Below, piece by piece: positions 43,312-55,437 of a stretch of 64,000 bases of DNA; position 1 is the stretch's first letter, and the number at the start of each line of letters is the position of its first letter. This DNA is from Isoetes taiwanensis. Taxonomy: Eukaryota > Streptophyta > Lycopodiopsida > Isoetales > Isoetaceae. The translations under genes were made by a program, and so were the position numbers. The notes beneath the pieces are model-generated. The model was given only the letters and a program-made list of their open reading frames with translations, had not been told where the DNA came from and did not search any database. The stretch lies in the NCBI GenBank assembly GCA_021234155.1, contig JAJEKV010000002.1, positions 40,291,841 through 40,355,840 on the forward strand, given 5' to 3'.

Positions 43312-45689
43312 CTGTCGAAAAAAGAAAGGGGCGTGCACTCTTATCTATGCCCTAAGAAAATGGCCCCTCACCATTCCAACCAAAATACATTCTAAAAACC
43401 TATAAAAGGGAAACATGACCACTAAGTATAATTAAGCTGCTCAAACCCTGCAAAAAATATGGTTTTACATACTATACATGACCGGAATTATAGTCCACAC
43501 CATGCGAAAGAGCACCTCCCACAATATCAAATTGGAAGTTTATCACAATACTAATGTCTTATATTTATCAAGATGTCATTGGGCCACCTAATAGAGCTCA
43601 AATTTGACGGCTTTCACGCCTGTTTTTTTGCATTTTGGCCTGTCAAAACAAGCAAAAAAAAAAAATTGTATTGCAAATTAAAGGTAGCCAAATGCTTTTC
43701 ATATGGAAGGGCCATCAAAATACATATTTGTCATTTGAATGGCTAGACATTTAAATTGTCCTGTCATTTTTTGCGATATATTATTATTTATAGATATTTT
43801 TAGCACTTTTGCACAAACGCCCATAAAGGGTTCGGTGCATTTTGAGGCTATCCATGTTGCCGCAGTTGGGAATTTTGCGATATTGTGCAATGCTAGTGGA
43901 GCTAGGGATCTTCAAAAAAATAAAGCTCGGATTTTTACTTGTAGGCCACACTCATGATCAAATTGACTAGACGTTCAGCAGATTTTTCGTGCGTCTTCAA
44001 AGGAAGAAGGCTTTCAGTCTTCCAACTTTAGTTCGAAATCATTGAAGACTCTTATACTTTCATACTTGTCGTTGAGCTTCTAAAGGAGGCTGCTGACTTT
44101 AGAGAATTCATTTTCTCTCGACTTGCTACTAGAGAACAAGTGTAAACAAACTAAATGATCCTAATTTTCAACACCACATCAAGTTTACTTGAACAATGGA
44201 GAAATTTTTTTATAAGGGAAGAAGTACACCACAACTAAAGACTGAAGTCCACTAGAGGGTTTGCGCTTCCTCAAATTTGTTCCAGACACTAGCTTGGTAG
44301 AACGTGCAGAGCAACTTCCACTAAAAAATCCAAAAGAGTCAAAGCAAAAGCAAAGCACCCTAGTGAAATCCTTAAAAGCCATTAAAAATGGAATTTCCTT
44401 GGGCTTTAAGTACTTCCTATAAGAAGATCAAATGTGGTAGAGAAGTTTCTTTCTTGAACAAAAGATCGTGATTCAAAACCTATGTCTAAGGCAGTTGCAT
44501 GAACCTTTTGAAACTTATCAATTCGAATTCATGGTCCACTAATTCCAAACCTATTTCAGAAATATAATATAACCTGCATGTCTGAGCAGAGTGACATTAT
44601 CAAGACTATGTCAAGGTAATAAAGGAAGCTTCTTTTAAATAGTAGGTCACTAGAAAAGCTCCTTAGTACAACCTGTTATAAATATAGAGGTAAAAAGCCA
44701 AATATATCAACAATGAGTATCAAACATATGTAGATAGAACCTTAATAAAGACTCAAATGCACATATCAATGTGCAACAACATATTCAAAATTGGTTTTCT
44801 ATTTCTTCGAGTTATCATAAAGCTATATACAATGTCTAGAACAACACTTTATCTGTCATACACAGGTCTATTATATTATGGCATAACCAGCGAGGAAAAA
44901 GCCTTAATACTATACATTGTCATTGACACGGCATATAGGTAATCATCAGCATAGAAACAACCATAATGTTATTGGCATATGTATCTAGAACCATAATACT
45001 AGAAGCATATAAGAAAAAACCAGAACACATATTCCATTTATCTCTGCCAAACTCCAGTCTTGTACTATTTGAAAACGAAGTCCATATCCAGTAAAACCAT
45101 CATCTCCATGCTAGACCATGATTCTTCCATCCAGAAATAACCTAAAGAACAAAAATGGACAATGGGAGGAAAACCCCGTACTTGCAGCCAATCAATACTC
45201 TATTAGCAAATAAATTGGTAACAGGGCAAGGGCCAAAAGGAAGGAAGGAAGGAAGGAAGGAAGTATATTTTAACGTCCACGGAGGGTTTTCAGCTCTTCG
45301 TTCATCGTCTATTGTCCGGATGTAAGAAACAAGGTGTATTAAATTTCAGCAAATATAAAAACATTGTCACATGATACATGCAGTATAACAGTTAGCCTTT
45401 TCATATAAATAAATAGCCACTAGGCAGCGCATCGTTCAGGCAGCACATGATATAGAGTCATATACATGCATTTAATTTATGCAAAAAGCACAAATATATC
45501 TATTCTTTACATCTAAATCAGATCTTCTATGTTAGGTTTTATCTTTTTTTTTTTTTTTTTAAACACTTTAGCAGCCCTATCTATTCTTAGATGACATACA
45601 TTTCTAAAGCAAGTTTTTTAGAAATGTAAAACAGGATTAAATCGAAAAATCTGATTTAGTTCAAGGTCATCATCTAGATCCTGCGTTTC
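43312..45689. other. No confident gene; possible introns of the exon at 43.2 kb
   Basis: AT-rich with short frames. The minus frame at 44340-44230 (ARSTKLVSGTNLRKRKPSSG) could be an exon but has no clear partner. Microsatellites: (GGAA)n at 45239-45262 and a T-run at 45542-45560. Confidence 0.4.
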
Positions 45690-47500
45690 TGTGACGTTCC
45701 ACATATTTATACGGCGTACGTATAAATACACTGACACGTCACGGGCCGAGGATACGCCATGGGGGTATGTAACCTAACCACAAAGGATTAATTTAGCTAT
45801 GCTAAATTAATAAGGGTTTAATTAGAGGTTAATTACCTATAATTACGGGATAATTATCTAATTATCGATTGGCCAGTAGAAGGATGCTAATTTGGGGCAG
45901 CAAATTGGATCCCTATCCCAATTTGCCCAAATCGAACCCAGGAGAAGGAGCTGCTGAGCGCCCAGGCCACTTGAAGATGGAAATCCCACATGACAACGGT
46001 TCCAGTCGGAATTCGGGTTAGTGGATAGGTTAATTTGGTATTTCTAGGGCCAGCGCCTCTGTCAAGCTTCTTTGTTTGTCTTTGATGTTGATTAACCCTT
46101 GTTTGATAGTTAGAACTGTTCTCAACTATTGGTTATGCACTGTGATGGATGGATGGATGTATCTTTGGTAGTATCTCTGTTAGTTCTTCCAGAAAGCAGG
46201 GATTAAGGGGGGTAGAGACCTCTGTAACTTATGTTCATTAGTATGCTCCTACCGTAATATCCAGTACATGCGGCCTGTGCACCAGATCCCACCGAGCTGT
46301 GGAATCTATGGCATGATTGAAGCACCAGATAAGGGGCCGTAGTGATGAAGTGTGGGGTGGGGTCTCGCTTGAGCATAAAAGGCTACGGGGACTCCTTCAG
46401 TGAGCTAGGCCTAATAGTCGGTCACGTAGAGGTCCGGGTATGGGTCTGACACTCCCTGGGTACAGTGGTGTGATCATCCTGTACTTTGAAGATAAAGTTA
46501 GGGGAGTAGCTCGGGTACGGATGCGGGGGTCGCTGATGCGGCACGTATTCTCTAGCTCACCCATGGATTCACTGCGACTCTGGAAAGGGACACTTCTCTG
46601 ACCTGCCTCATCGGACCGGGGAGATGTAACCCGGAGTAGTCCCGAAGGGTGATGCCTTGGGATTGCGTCTCCAGAAGGCTACAATGGCGCCATAGCTTGA
46701 TTCAGCTCATCCGCAAAGTGTGCACAGGAGGGGTGGATGGAGTGGACAACCCTAGCCAATGTTCTATGTCAGCCAATGCCATGTCAAGATTCTGTCTGCT
46801 GATCTCCTGAAACTTAGCCGTCAGTCGATCCCCATTGGAGTTTGAGCCGGGGTAGAACCTTGGGTTTGGGGTGTTTTCCTTAGCATTAGATGTATCTTCT
46901 CTGTTATCATCAGTTGGATGGATGTGCCACCCTTCGTGGTGGTTACTTATGATATGATTATGCTGTATGGTAACCTTGTATTCACGCTTCCGCGACATAG
47001 GAGTCCCATTGATGGCGTGGGCCGAATGACACCTCCGTGTCCTTCACCCGGGCATCCTTTTATTGATGGTCCGAGTTAGACGGAGGGCCCTGCTCATGGT
47101 GAACTGATTGCCATGGGAGGGGGAAGTCCCCGTATGTATACGTCCGGAGCGCCGTATATGTTCAGGGAGCGTCACAGTGGTATCAGAGCCGTGATTTTGG
47201 CTGACCGAAATCATAGCACTGACCAAATTTCTAAAAGCTAGTTGGACTGCCTAACTTTCAGTGATTTAGTCTTGTGCTAGGTTGATGTAACAAATTGTTT
47301 GAGATTTAGGAAGTTTAGGGCATTTTTGGAGGGAAAAAGATGTAGTTGGAGGACCCAGGTTCAGATGGGCCATAGCTTTTAATAGGTAGCTCGGATGAAG
47401 GCGAAAATGGCTCCAGCGGCTCGGGCACATCCCAAATACCCTAGGGGGCACGTTTCCCGAGGTCAAAATGGTGACCCCAAGGCTAGAATCCAAAAAGTGC
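45690..47500 (+). mobile_element. LTR retrotransposon 5' end: LTR (1487 bp), PBS, leader
   Basis: The LTR runs from TGTGACGTTCC (45690) to GGAGCGTCACA (47176), with 7-bp inverted ends TGTGACG/CGTCACA. One base later TGGTATCAGAGCC (47178-47190) is an exact initiator Met tRNA primer-binding site. About 300 bp of leader follow, then the element is cut by the AT-rich array. No gag, pol or second LTR is present. The LTR is GC-richer than its neighbours. Confidence 0.85.
47178..47190 (+). promoter_or_regulatory. Primer-binding site (Met tRNA)
   Basis: TGGTATCAGAGCC is the exact plant initiator-Met primer-binding sequence, one base behind the LTR end. Confidence 0.9.
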
Positions 47501-47509
47501 GCTCACAAC

Positions 47510-48440
47510 CACCCCAATTCTGGGTCCACACATAAAAACAACAGTAATAAGAAGACCACATGTCGTTGTTCCAAAAAATCTACATGTGGTTATGTGGAGA
47601 TGTGGTTTATTAAGGAGGCGGTGTAGTTTTTTTTACGGAGCTATAGTTTCTTTTTTTTTTTTTAAGGTGTGGTCTTTTTTTGAGGTGTCATTTTTTTTTT
47701 TAAAAAGTGTTGCTTTTTTTTTGAGGGGGTGTTGTTTTTAAGAAGGTGTTGTTTTTTGAGGTGTACTTTATAACTTGGTGTATTTTTAAGTAGTTGTTTT
47801 TTTATGGAAGTATAGTTTTTTGAAGTGTGGTTTATAAGGAGGTGTAGTTTTTAGGTGGTTGTTTTTAAATGAAGTATGGTTTTCTGAAGTGGTGTGATTT
47901 TTTTAATTGAGGTGTTGTTTTTTGAGGTGTCATTTATAAGTGGGTGTAGTTTTTAAATAGCTGTTTTTTAAAGAAGTATGGTTTTTTGAAGTGTGGTTTA
48001 TAAGCGAGTGTAGTTTTTAAGTGGTTGTTTTTTAATGAAGTATGGTTTTTTGAAGTGGTGTAGTTTATAACTAGATGTAGTTTTTAAGAAGCTATTTTTA
48101 AGGAAGTATGATTTTTTTAAGGTGTGGTTTATATAACTAGGTGTAGTTCTTAAGTACCTATTTTTTAAAGTAAGTATGGTTTTTTGAGGTGTGGTTTTTA
48201 AGTGGCTGTTTTTTAAAGAAGTGTGGTTTTCTGAAGTGGTGTGATTTATAACTAGGTGTAGTTTTTACGTAGCTATTTCTTAAGGAAGTATGGTTTTTTT
48301 TTAGGTTTTTTTTTTAAGGCTATTTCTTAAGCAAATCACCACCACCTGGAATATTGTTTGTGCGCTCAAATTTGGGAATGTATTGTATTGTTTTACATTC
48401 GTGAAATATACCTTCAACGGTTAGATCCAAGGTGGCTCAA
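47510..48440. repeat. AT-rich degenerate array, inverted copy of 3.49-4.36 kb
   Basis: Units such as GTGTGGTTTATAA, AGGTGTAGTTTTTAAG and GAAGTATGGTTTTTTGA recur throughout. Both flanks are also shared with the left copy in inverse orientation: AACGACATGTGG-type sequence at 47.55 kb and ATTGTATTGTTTTACATTCGTG at 48.39 kb. Confidence 0.85.
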
Positions 48441-49280
48441 ACATGCCATGTGGGCTCCAACATGCCACCTAGGCTCCAACATGCCAAGGTGGCTCAAGTA
48501 TACCACCTAGGCACACCAAACATGCCACCTAGGCTCAAACATGCCAAGGTGGCTCAAACATGCCATGCGGGCTCCTATATGCCACCTATAGGCTCCAACA
48601 TGCCACATGGGCTCCAATATGCCACCTAGGCTCCAACATGCCAACGTGCCTCAAACATGCCACCTAGGCTCCAACATGACACCTAGGCTCAAACATGTCA
48701 AGGTGGCTCAAACATGCCACGTGGGCTTCATGCCACCTAGGCTCCAACATGTCAAGGTAGCTCAAACATGCCAAGTGGGCTCCAACATGCCACCTAGGCT
48801 CCAACCCGCCAAGGTGGCTCAAGCCACGCCTAGGCACCAACATGCCACCTAGGCTAAAACATGCCAAGGTGGCTCAAACATGCCATGCGGGCTCCAACAT
48901 GACATCTAATGAACAGCGTGCCAAGGTGTCTCAAAACGTGGATTCCCAACATGCCACCTAGGCTCCAACATGCCTAGGTGGCTCAAACATGCCACCTAGG
49001 CTCCAACATGCCATCTAGGCTCAAACATGCCAAGGTGTCTCAAACATGCCACGTGGGCTCTAATATGCTAAGGTGGCTCAAACATGCCATGCGGGCTCCT
49101 ACATGCCACCTAGGCTCCAACATGCCACCTAGGCTCAAACATGCCAAGGTGTCTCAAACATGCCACGTGGGCTCCAATATGCTAAGGTGGCTCAAACATG
49201 CCACGCGGACTCCTACATGCCACCTAGGCTCCAACATTCCAAGGTGGCTCAAACATGCCACGTGGGCTCCAACATGCCAC
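48441..49280. repeat. Minisatellite, GGCTCAAACATGCCAC family, left block
   Basis: About 40 degenerate units of 18-24 bp around (G)GCTC(A/C)AACATGCCA followed by CCTA, AGGT or CGTG. Frames through it give repeating HAKVAQTCHVGSNMPPRLQ-type peptides, but these come from the unit length and are not evidence of a gene. Ends at the copia insertion, whose target GCCAC (49276-49280) is part of a unit. Confidence 0.9.
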
Positions 49281-49988
49281 TGTTAGATTTTCAATCACAA
49301 TTGCAACCTTGCAACTTATGCCTAGCACAAAACTTGCCTTTCAATTAATAACTTAGATCCAAGGAAATTATTTGCAAAATAATCTTACAACCTTGGGAGC
49401 CAAAATGTGGTCACTTATCCCAAGTTCTTCACTTAGAATTTAACCCCTTGAATCAACTATTACTATTGTCAAGAATGATGACTTCAAACACAATGCAATC
49501 ATTAAACCATTGGAAACTCAAAGATTAATAATTTCGTTCATCACTGTAGCTATGGTATTGACCATAGTACTGTAGCAGCATTGACTGGTATTATCGATCT
49601 CCAATCGGCACCACACTGCACCTTTGTTCCCGAATGAATGAATCTTATCTGCTCCCGCCTTATATCATGTACCTCCGATGGTTTTGGGATAGGATTGCAC
49701 CGACCATAGCTGCTAAACTTAGTCTTCCTTATCTGGCTATATATCCCACATGCTTAAGAGCTCAAAACGACCTTTTCGACCATTGCTCCAAATAATCATA
49801 AGTTTAATAAAAATAAACTCCTACTTGAACAATTGTTCTATGTTAACACTTAACTATGAATTTGTCTAACCTAAGTTAAGCATTGTTTGAACTTCAACAT
49901 TCCTGTGCTAGATAAGGTACTTCAGAAGATTAAACCATAGAGGCCACCAGTAAGTTCTGAATCAACTATAAACTCACCAAAATTAACA
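49281..49988 (-). repeat. Copia 3' LTR
   Basis: Runs from TGTTAGATTTTC to CCAAAATTAACA on plus. In the minus sense it follows the polypurine tract. Confidence 0.95.
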
Positions 49989-50000
49989 CTCCTCCTTGAG
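49989..50000 (-). promoter_or_regulatory. Copia polypurine tract
   Basis: On the minus strand CTCAAGGAGGAG directly precedes the LTR start TGTTAATT. It primes plus-strand DNA synthesis. Confidence 0.85.
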
Positions 50001-50004
50001 TTTA

Positions 50005-50500
50005 TTAGTTGATAACCTTGAGGTCTTCTTTGAACTGGTTGAACTTGTGTTCTGCAAGAGCTTTAGTAAAAATGTCAGCAGTCTGTCTGGCAGTTTCAAC
50101 ATACCTCATTTGAATGTAACCCTTGTCAGCTAAATCTCTGATAAAATGGATTCAGCTCAATATGTTTAGTTCTTTCGTGCTCAACTGGATTCTTTACTAT
50201 GGCAATGCAGTTCTGACTGTCTGTCATTATTTCAGTAGCTTCAAGCTGCAAACAATTTAGTTCTTGCAAAAGTCTTCTCAGCCAAGTAATCTCCTTTGCT
50301 ACTAGTGAGGCTGCTGCATACTCAGCTTCAGCTGAGCTCATTGCTATGGCTGATTGTTTTTTACACTTCCAGTTTACAAGTCCACCACCTAAGAATATTG
50401 CATAGCCAGAAGTAGATTTTCTGCACTCCAAGTCTCCACCCCAATCTGCATCACTATATGCAAACAATTTCAGATTATCTGTAGAGTAGCAAATTCCTTA
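50005..50500 (-). pseudogene. Copia RNase H domain, two frames
   Basis: The frame 50467-50126 has the RNase H motifs FAYSDADWGGD, CKKQSAIAMSSAEAEYAA and EIMTDSQNCIAI. It departs at KHIELNPFYQ, where a loss of about two bases moves the true end (HFIRDLADKGYIQM, FTKALAEHKFNQ) into another frame that stops at 50005-50007. At the upstream side RILRY is joined to LYSTDN-type sequence with some codons lost. Confidence 0.9.
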
Positions 50501-53500
50501 TACCTTAGAATTCTTTTTCCAGCTTCCCAATGTTCCTTTGTGGGATTATGGCATCTTCTGCTTATTATATTTACTGCATATGATATATCTGGCCTTGTAC
50601 TGTTGGCCAAATATAGCAAGCACCCAACCAGAGCTCTATAAGGTACCAACTCCATGGCAGCAATCTCCTCTTCAGTTTGAGTCTGGTTATCAGTTAATCT
50701 ATGTCCTGGCACCATGGGAATCTTAACAGAGTTTGCATTTTCCAAATTAAACCTTTTGAGCATGTTTTCAACATGTTTGCATTGATTCAGCTTCAATAAT
50801 TTTTGCTTTCTATTTCTGATCACATCTATACCAAGAAATTTGCTCAATTCCCCTAGATCTGACATTTGAAACCGAGCCTTCAATATTCTTTTGCATTCAT
50901 TGAGAATATTTGATGAATTTGCAACCATAATGCAATCATCCACATAAAGTGCAATGATGCAAAACTCTTCTCCAATTTGAAACCTATATAAGTTCCCATC
51001 ATTTTTAAATTTTTCAAAACCATGTTCAGTCAAAAAATGATCCATGCATAAATACCACTCTCTTGGAGACTGTTTTAATCCATATACAGCTCTTTTCAAT
51101 TTCCATACCATGTTTTTACCAACCTCAAACCCTGGAGCTTGTTTCATATAGGCCTCCTCCTCAAGTGTTGCATTTAGGAAGGCGGGTTTCACATCCATGT
51201 GATGTAATTCTAAGTCTAATGCATTTGCCATTGCCAAAAGAACACGAATACTAGTGCATTTTACAATTGGAGAATATGTTTCCTCATAATCTCTACCTTT
51301 CTTTTGAGTAAATCCTTGTGCAACAAGTCTCGCTTTGTATTTTTTTGAGCCATCAGAATTTTCTTTGATTCTAAAAATCCACTTACTCCCAATAACATTT
51401 TTCTCTGTGTTCAATGTGACTAGATCATAGGTACCAGTCTCCTCAAAGGACTTTAATTCATCTCTCATAGCATCTAGCCATTTATCTTTGTCTACACTTT
51501 GATATACCTCTTCAATACTTGCTGGAATTTGCTCATCTTCAAGAATTGCCATTATTTTCTCAAAATCAGGTTTCCTTTGCTTTTCTATTCTTCTGCTCCT
51601 TCCTAATTCATTTCTTCCATATGGTATTTCACCCAATTTTGCTTCTTCAGCTAGTCTTTCTGCTTCTGATTTTCTCTTCTTAGTTGACACCTCATTTGTC
51701 CCTTTATTTTCATCTATATGGCTTGCATCTACCTCTGCTGGTTCATTTACTTCCTTTGAAGTTTCAGTTTCTTCATTTATGGGAGCAGCCTCATTTGTAT
51801 TTTCTTCAATCTCATCATTATCTAAATCAGGTTCAGGTCTGCTTATAGGTGTCTGCTCTTTTATCTCAGCCTCTTGTTTATGCCTATCTTTGTAGACTAT
51901 TTTTTCATTAAAGATGACATCCCTGCTGATAACAATAGTTTGTTTTTCTGGGATTAGAACCCTATATCCTTTAGACTCAGTGTCATAACCAACTAGAAAT
52001 CCAACTTCAGCCGTGTCATCCAATTTTTTTCTTAGTTCTGTTGGTTTATGAACATAGCATAGACATCCATATGATTTGAACAAATCAAAGTCTAACCTTT
52101 TATGAGGATTCCAAAGTAGGTCTGGTATATTGCCCTTAATACTTGCAGAGGGTAGCATGTTTTGAACACGAACAGCAGTCCTTAGGGCTTCTTCCCATAA
52201 ATTTCTTGGTAGTCCACTATGTTTCAACATTGCCCTTACTGCATCCATCACTGTTCTGTTTCTTCTCTCAGCCACCCCATTCTGCTGAGGGCTATGTCTG
52301 CATGTTAGTTGCCTCTTTACACCATGAGCAATGCAAAAACTTTTAAATTTTGCTGATAAATATTCTCCTCCTCTATCAGACCTCAAACATTTAACTTTTT
52401 CTCCAGTTTCCCTTTCCATTTCTGCAACAAATTGTTTGAATGCTTGTAATGCCTGAGGTTTCCTTGTCAAACAATAAACTTTGCATTTCCTACTGTAATC
52501 ATCAATGAAAGTAATGAAATATCTGTGATTTGTTCTGCTTCTTACATTTAGAGGACCACAAAGATCTGTGTGAATTAGCTCTAATACTTGTTTTGCTTTT
52601 GATTCCCTTTTCTTGAATGGTAATCTGTTTAGCTTTCCAACAGCACAGCCTTCACACATGGGATCCTCCTTTTTGTCATTATTGCATTTTATGATGCCAA
52701 GCTTTTGTAGTGTTCTTAGATTATGAAAGTTAGAGTGTGCTAACTTGTTGTGCCACAATTCTATATCTATATCTTGAACAAGATGTATAGTATGAGGTGC
52801 AAGAGCATTCATCTGAAACAGATTGCCAACCCTTTTTGCTCGAAACTTTAATTTCTCATTCATGAACACATTACACTCTTTTGAGTCAAAATTGACTCGA
52901 TAGCCTAAGTCAACAAGCTGACTTACTGAAATCAAATTTTTTATGATTACTGGCACACACAAAATATCTTCAATATTTACAATGTTTCCATCCAAGTCTT
53001 CAAGCTGCAATAATCCTTTGCCTTGTATTTCAGTTAAATCTCCATTGCCAACTTGAATTTTTCTTGAGCTTCCTTTGGCTAAATTTTTAAGCACCTCAGC
53101 AGATTTTACAACTGATCTTTCAGCTCCAGAATCAACTACAAGAAGATCTGTCTTGTCAGCATCAACATTTTCATGAACAATAGCAAAAATTTTAATTACC
53201 TCCATCATTCTCAGTGTCCTCTTTGGCTTTTTCAACAACTTCTTGAGCCAAGTATGTTCTTTCCATATTTTTGCCTCGACCCCTGCTCGAGCTTCCTCCC
53301 CTTTCTTTCCTTTTCCAAAATTCTTTGGAGTAGGACACTTGACAGCCATGTGTCCCCTTCCTCCACAATTAAAACAATTGAACTCCCTTTCCTTTTTCAT
53401 TTTTGGACATTCACTTTTGTAATGACCTTGTTCATGGCAATGATAGCAAATAATATTTCCCTTTTTCTTGACAAGCAGAACTTCAGGAGTTTCTTGACTT

Positions 53501-53766
53501 TGTCTTAAAATCTTCTTTTGTTCCCATTCAGTTCTAAGAAGATTTTCAGCCTCTTCCTTTGACCTACATGTATTTCTAACAAATAGAGATAGGTTTTCAT
53601 TTTCACTAATTGCTCTTGAGATCTGAAGAACCTGACTCCTTTCAGAAATTATAGTTCCTGCTCCAGCTAGATCAGCTATCATATTATCAAATTTATTAAA
53701 ATATTCAGTCACATCCTCATCTTCCCTTAGTTTCAGATTTCTCAACTCATTTTCTAGCAAATCCAA
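50470..53766 (-). pseudogene. Copia Gag-Pol polyprotein, main open frame
   Basis: Nearly 1100 codons remain open. Seen in order: gag end; two zinc knuckles (C107-C110-H115-C120 and C131-C134-H139-C144); protease VDSGAE (Asp212); GAG-pre-integrase with H339, H344, C371, C374; integrase Asp401, Asp464 (LRSDRGGEY) and Glu500 (QQNGVAERRN); reverse transcriptase with MDVKPAFLNA and YVDD (941-944). All catalytic residues are kept. The first codon in this span reads TTG; the frame really continues upstream (to HYEEKTSSQ) and should connect to the separate gag frame, one base out of phase. It ends early at a frame lesion before RNase H. Confidence 0.95.
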
Positions 53767-53785
53767 TTGAGATGAGGTTTTTTCT

Positions 53786-54193
53786 TCATAATGACTTAAT
53801 AAAAATTTCCACGTCCTTTGGACTAAGAGATCTAAGTTTCAATCTAATAGTAGGACTAACCTTGCAAGAGATAATCCCTTGTGCCTCCTTAATTTTTGCT
53901 TCCACAGATTTCCCTGCACTGCTACCCTGTGTAGTACCACCTGTACTGCCACCTCCAGCCCTTGCAGGTGGAGTTTGCTCAGCATCACCAGCTCCTCCTG
54001 CCACAGAACTTGCTGAAGCAGTTCTAATCAGGGCCCCTGTACTTACAGCCACATTACTGCTGGGATTTACCAATTCCCACAAATCCTCGACCTCTAAGAG
54101 GTGAATCATTGCATCCTTCCATACTTGGAAGCCAGGTCCACCCTTGTAGACCTCTATCTGATTCAGTAGGCTAGCTCCAAACCTGCTAGACAT
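53786..54193 (-). pseudogene. Copia gag N-terminal frame (135 aa)
   Basis: Starts MSSRFGASLLNQIEVY 8 bases behind the primer-binding site. Gag features: WKDAMIHLLEVEDLWELV, a Ser/Gly/Ala-rich linker, then DVEIFIKSL at a TGA. The following codons are in another frame, consistent with one base lost near 53785; programmed frameshifting is less likely because gag continues beyond the point. Confidence 0.9.
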
Positions 54194-54200
54194 AACTGTA

Positions 54201-54212
54201 GCTCTGATACCA
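54201..54212 (-). promoter_or_regulatory. Copia primer-binding site (Met tRNA)
   Basis: Minus strand TGGTATCAGAGC, one base after the 5' LTR, is the exact initiator Met tRNA complement. Confidence 0.95.
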
Positions 54213-54213
54213 C

Positions 54214-54922
54214 TGTTAGATTTTCAATCACAATTGCAACCTTGCAACTTATGCCTAGCACAAAACTTGCCTTTCAATTAATAACTTAGATCAAAGGAAA
54301 TTATTTGCAAAATAATCTTACAACCTTGGGAGCCAAAATGTGGTCACTTATCCCAAGTTCTTCACTTAGAATTTAACCCCTTGAATCAACTATTACTATT
54401 GTCAAGAATGATGACTTCAAACACAATGCAATCATTAAACCATTGGAAACTCAAAGATTAATCATTTCGTTCATCACTGTAGCTATGGTATTGACCATAG
54501 TACTGTAGCAGCATTGACTGGTATTATCGATCTCCAATCCGGCACCACACTGCACCTTTGTTCCCGAATAAATGAATCTTATCTGCTCCCGCCTTATATC
54601 ATGTACCTCCGACGGTTTTGGGATAGGATTGCACCGACCATAGCTGCTAAACTTAGTCTTCCTTATCTGGCTATATATCCCACATGCTTAAGAGCTCAAA
54701 ACGGCCTTTTCGACCATTGCTCCAAATAATCATAAGTTTAATAAAAATAAACTCCTACTTGAACAATTGTTCTATGTTAACACTTAACTATGAATTTGTC
54801 CAACCTAAGTTAAGCATTGTTTGAACTTCAACATTCCTGTGCTAGATAAGGTACTTCAGAAGATTAAACCATAGAGGCCACCAGTAAGTTCTGAATCAAC
54901 TATAAACTCACCAAAATTAACA
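54214..54922 (-). repeat. Copia 5' LTR
   Basis: 709 bp with the same ends as the other LTR; one base longer because of CCAATCC against CCAATC near 54537. Confidence 0.95.
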
Positions 54923-54927
54923 GCCAC

Positions 54928-55437
54928 CTAGGCTCCAACATTCCAAGGTGGCTCAAACATGCCAAAGTGGCTCAAACATGCCATGTGGGCTCCAACATGC
55001 CACCTAGGCTCCAGCATGCCAAGGTGGCTCAGACATGCCAAGGTGGCACAAACATGCCACGGGGGCTCCAACATGCTAAGGTTTCTCAAACATGCCAGCT
55101 AGGCTCCAACATGCCACCTAGGGCTAGGATCCAACATGCAAAGGTGGCTCAAACATGCCATGTGGGCTCCAACATGCTACCTAGGCTCCAACATGCCAAG
55201 GTGGCTCAAACGTGCCACCTAGCCTCCAACATGTCACCTAGGCTCAAACATGCCAAGGTAGTTCAAACATTCCACGCGCTCCAACATGCCACCTAGGCTC
55301 CAACATGCCAAGGTGGCTCAAACATGCCATGGGCTCCAACATAACACCTAGGCTCAAACATGCCAAGGTGGCTCAAACATGCCACAGGTGGCTCAAACAT
55401 GCCAAGATGGCTCAAACATGCCAAGGTGGCTCAACTG
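54928..55437. repeat. Minisatellite, right block
   Basis: Continues the GGCTCAAACATGCCA array directly beyond the copia target duplication, so the two blocks were one before the insertion. Confidence 0.9.

Larger units (their letters stand above)
49281..54922 (-). mobile_element. Ty1/copia retrotransposon, 5.6 kb, young, with TSD
   Basis: Both LTRs (708 and 709 bp) are complete with TGTTA...TAACA ends; the 5-bp duplication GCCAC flanks the element at 49276-49280 and 54923-54927. PBS and polypurine tract are present. The LTRs differ by 6 substitutions and 1 indel, under 1 percent substitution, indicating recent insertion. Coding order gag, protease, integrase, reverse transcriptase, RNase H is copia-type. 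Three frame lesions (near 53785, 50490 and 50135) make this copy non-autonomous. Confidence 0.97.

Noticed and set aside
48441-49280. CRISPR-like array or a repetitive protein gene
   Set aside because: Units are degenerate, 18-24 bp, without unique spacers, in a eukaryotic transposon-rich setting; open frames follow from unit length only.
51063-53508. Plus-strand frames within the copia element (for example 53173-53508)
   Set aside because: They are antisense shadows of the strongly conserved polyprotein.
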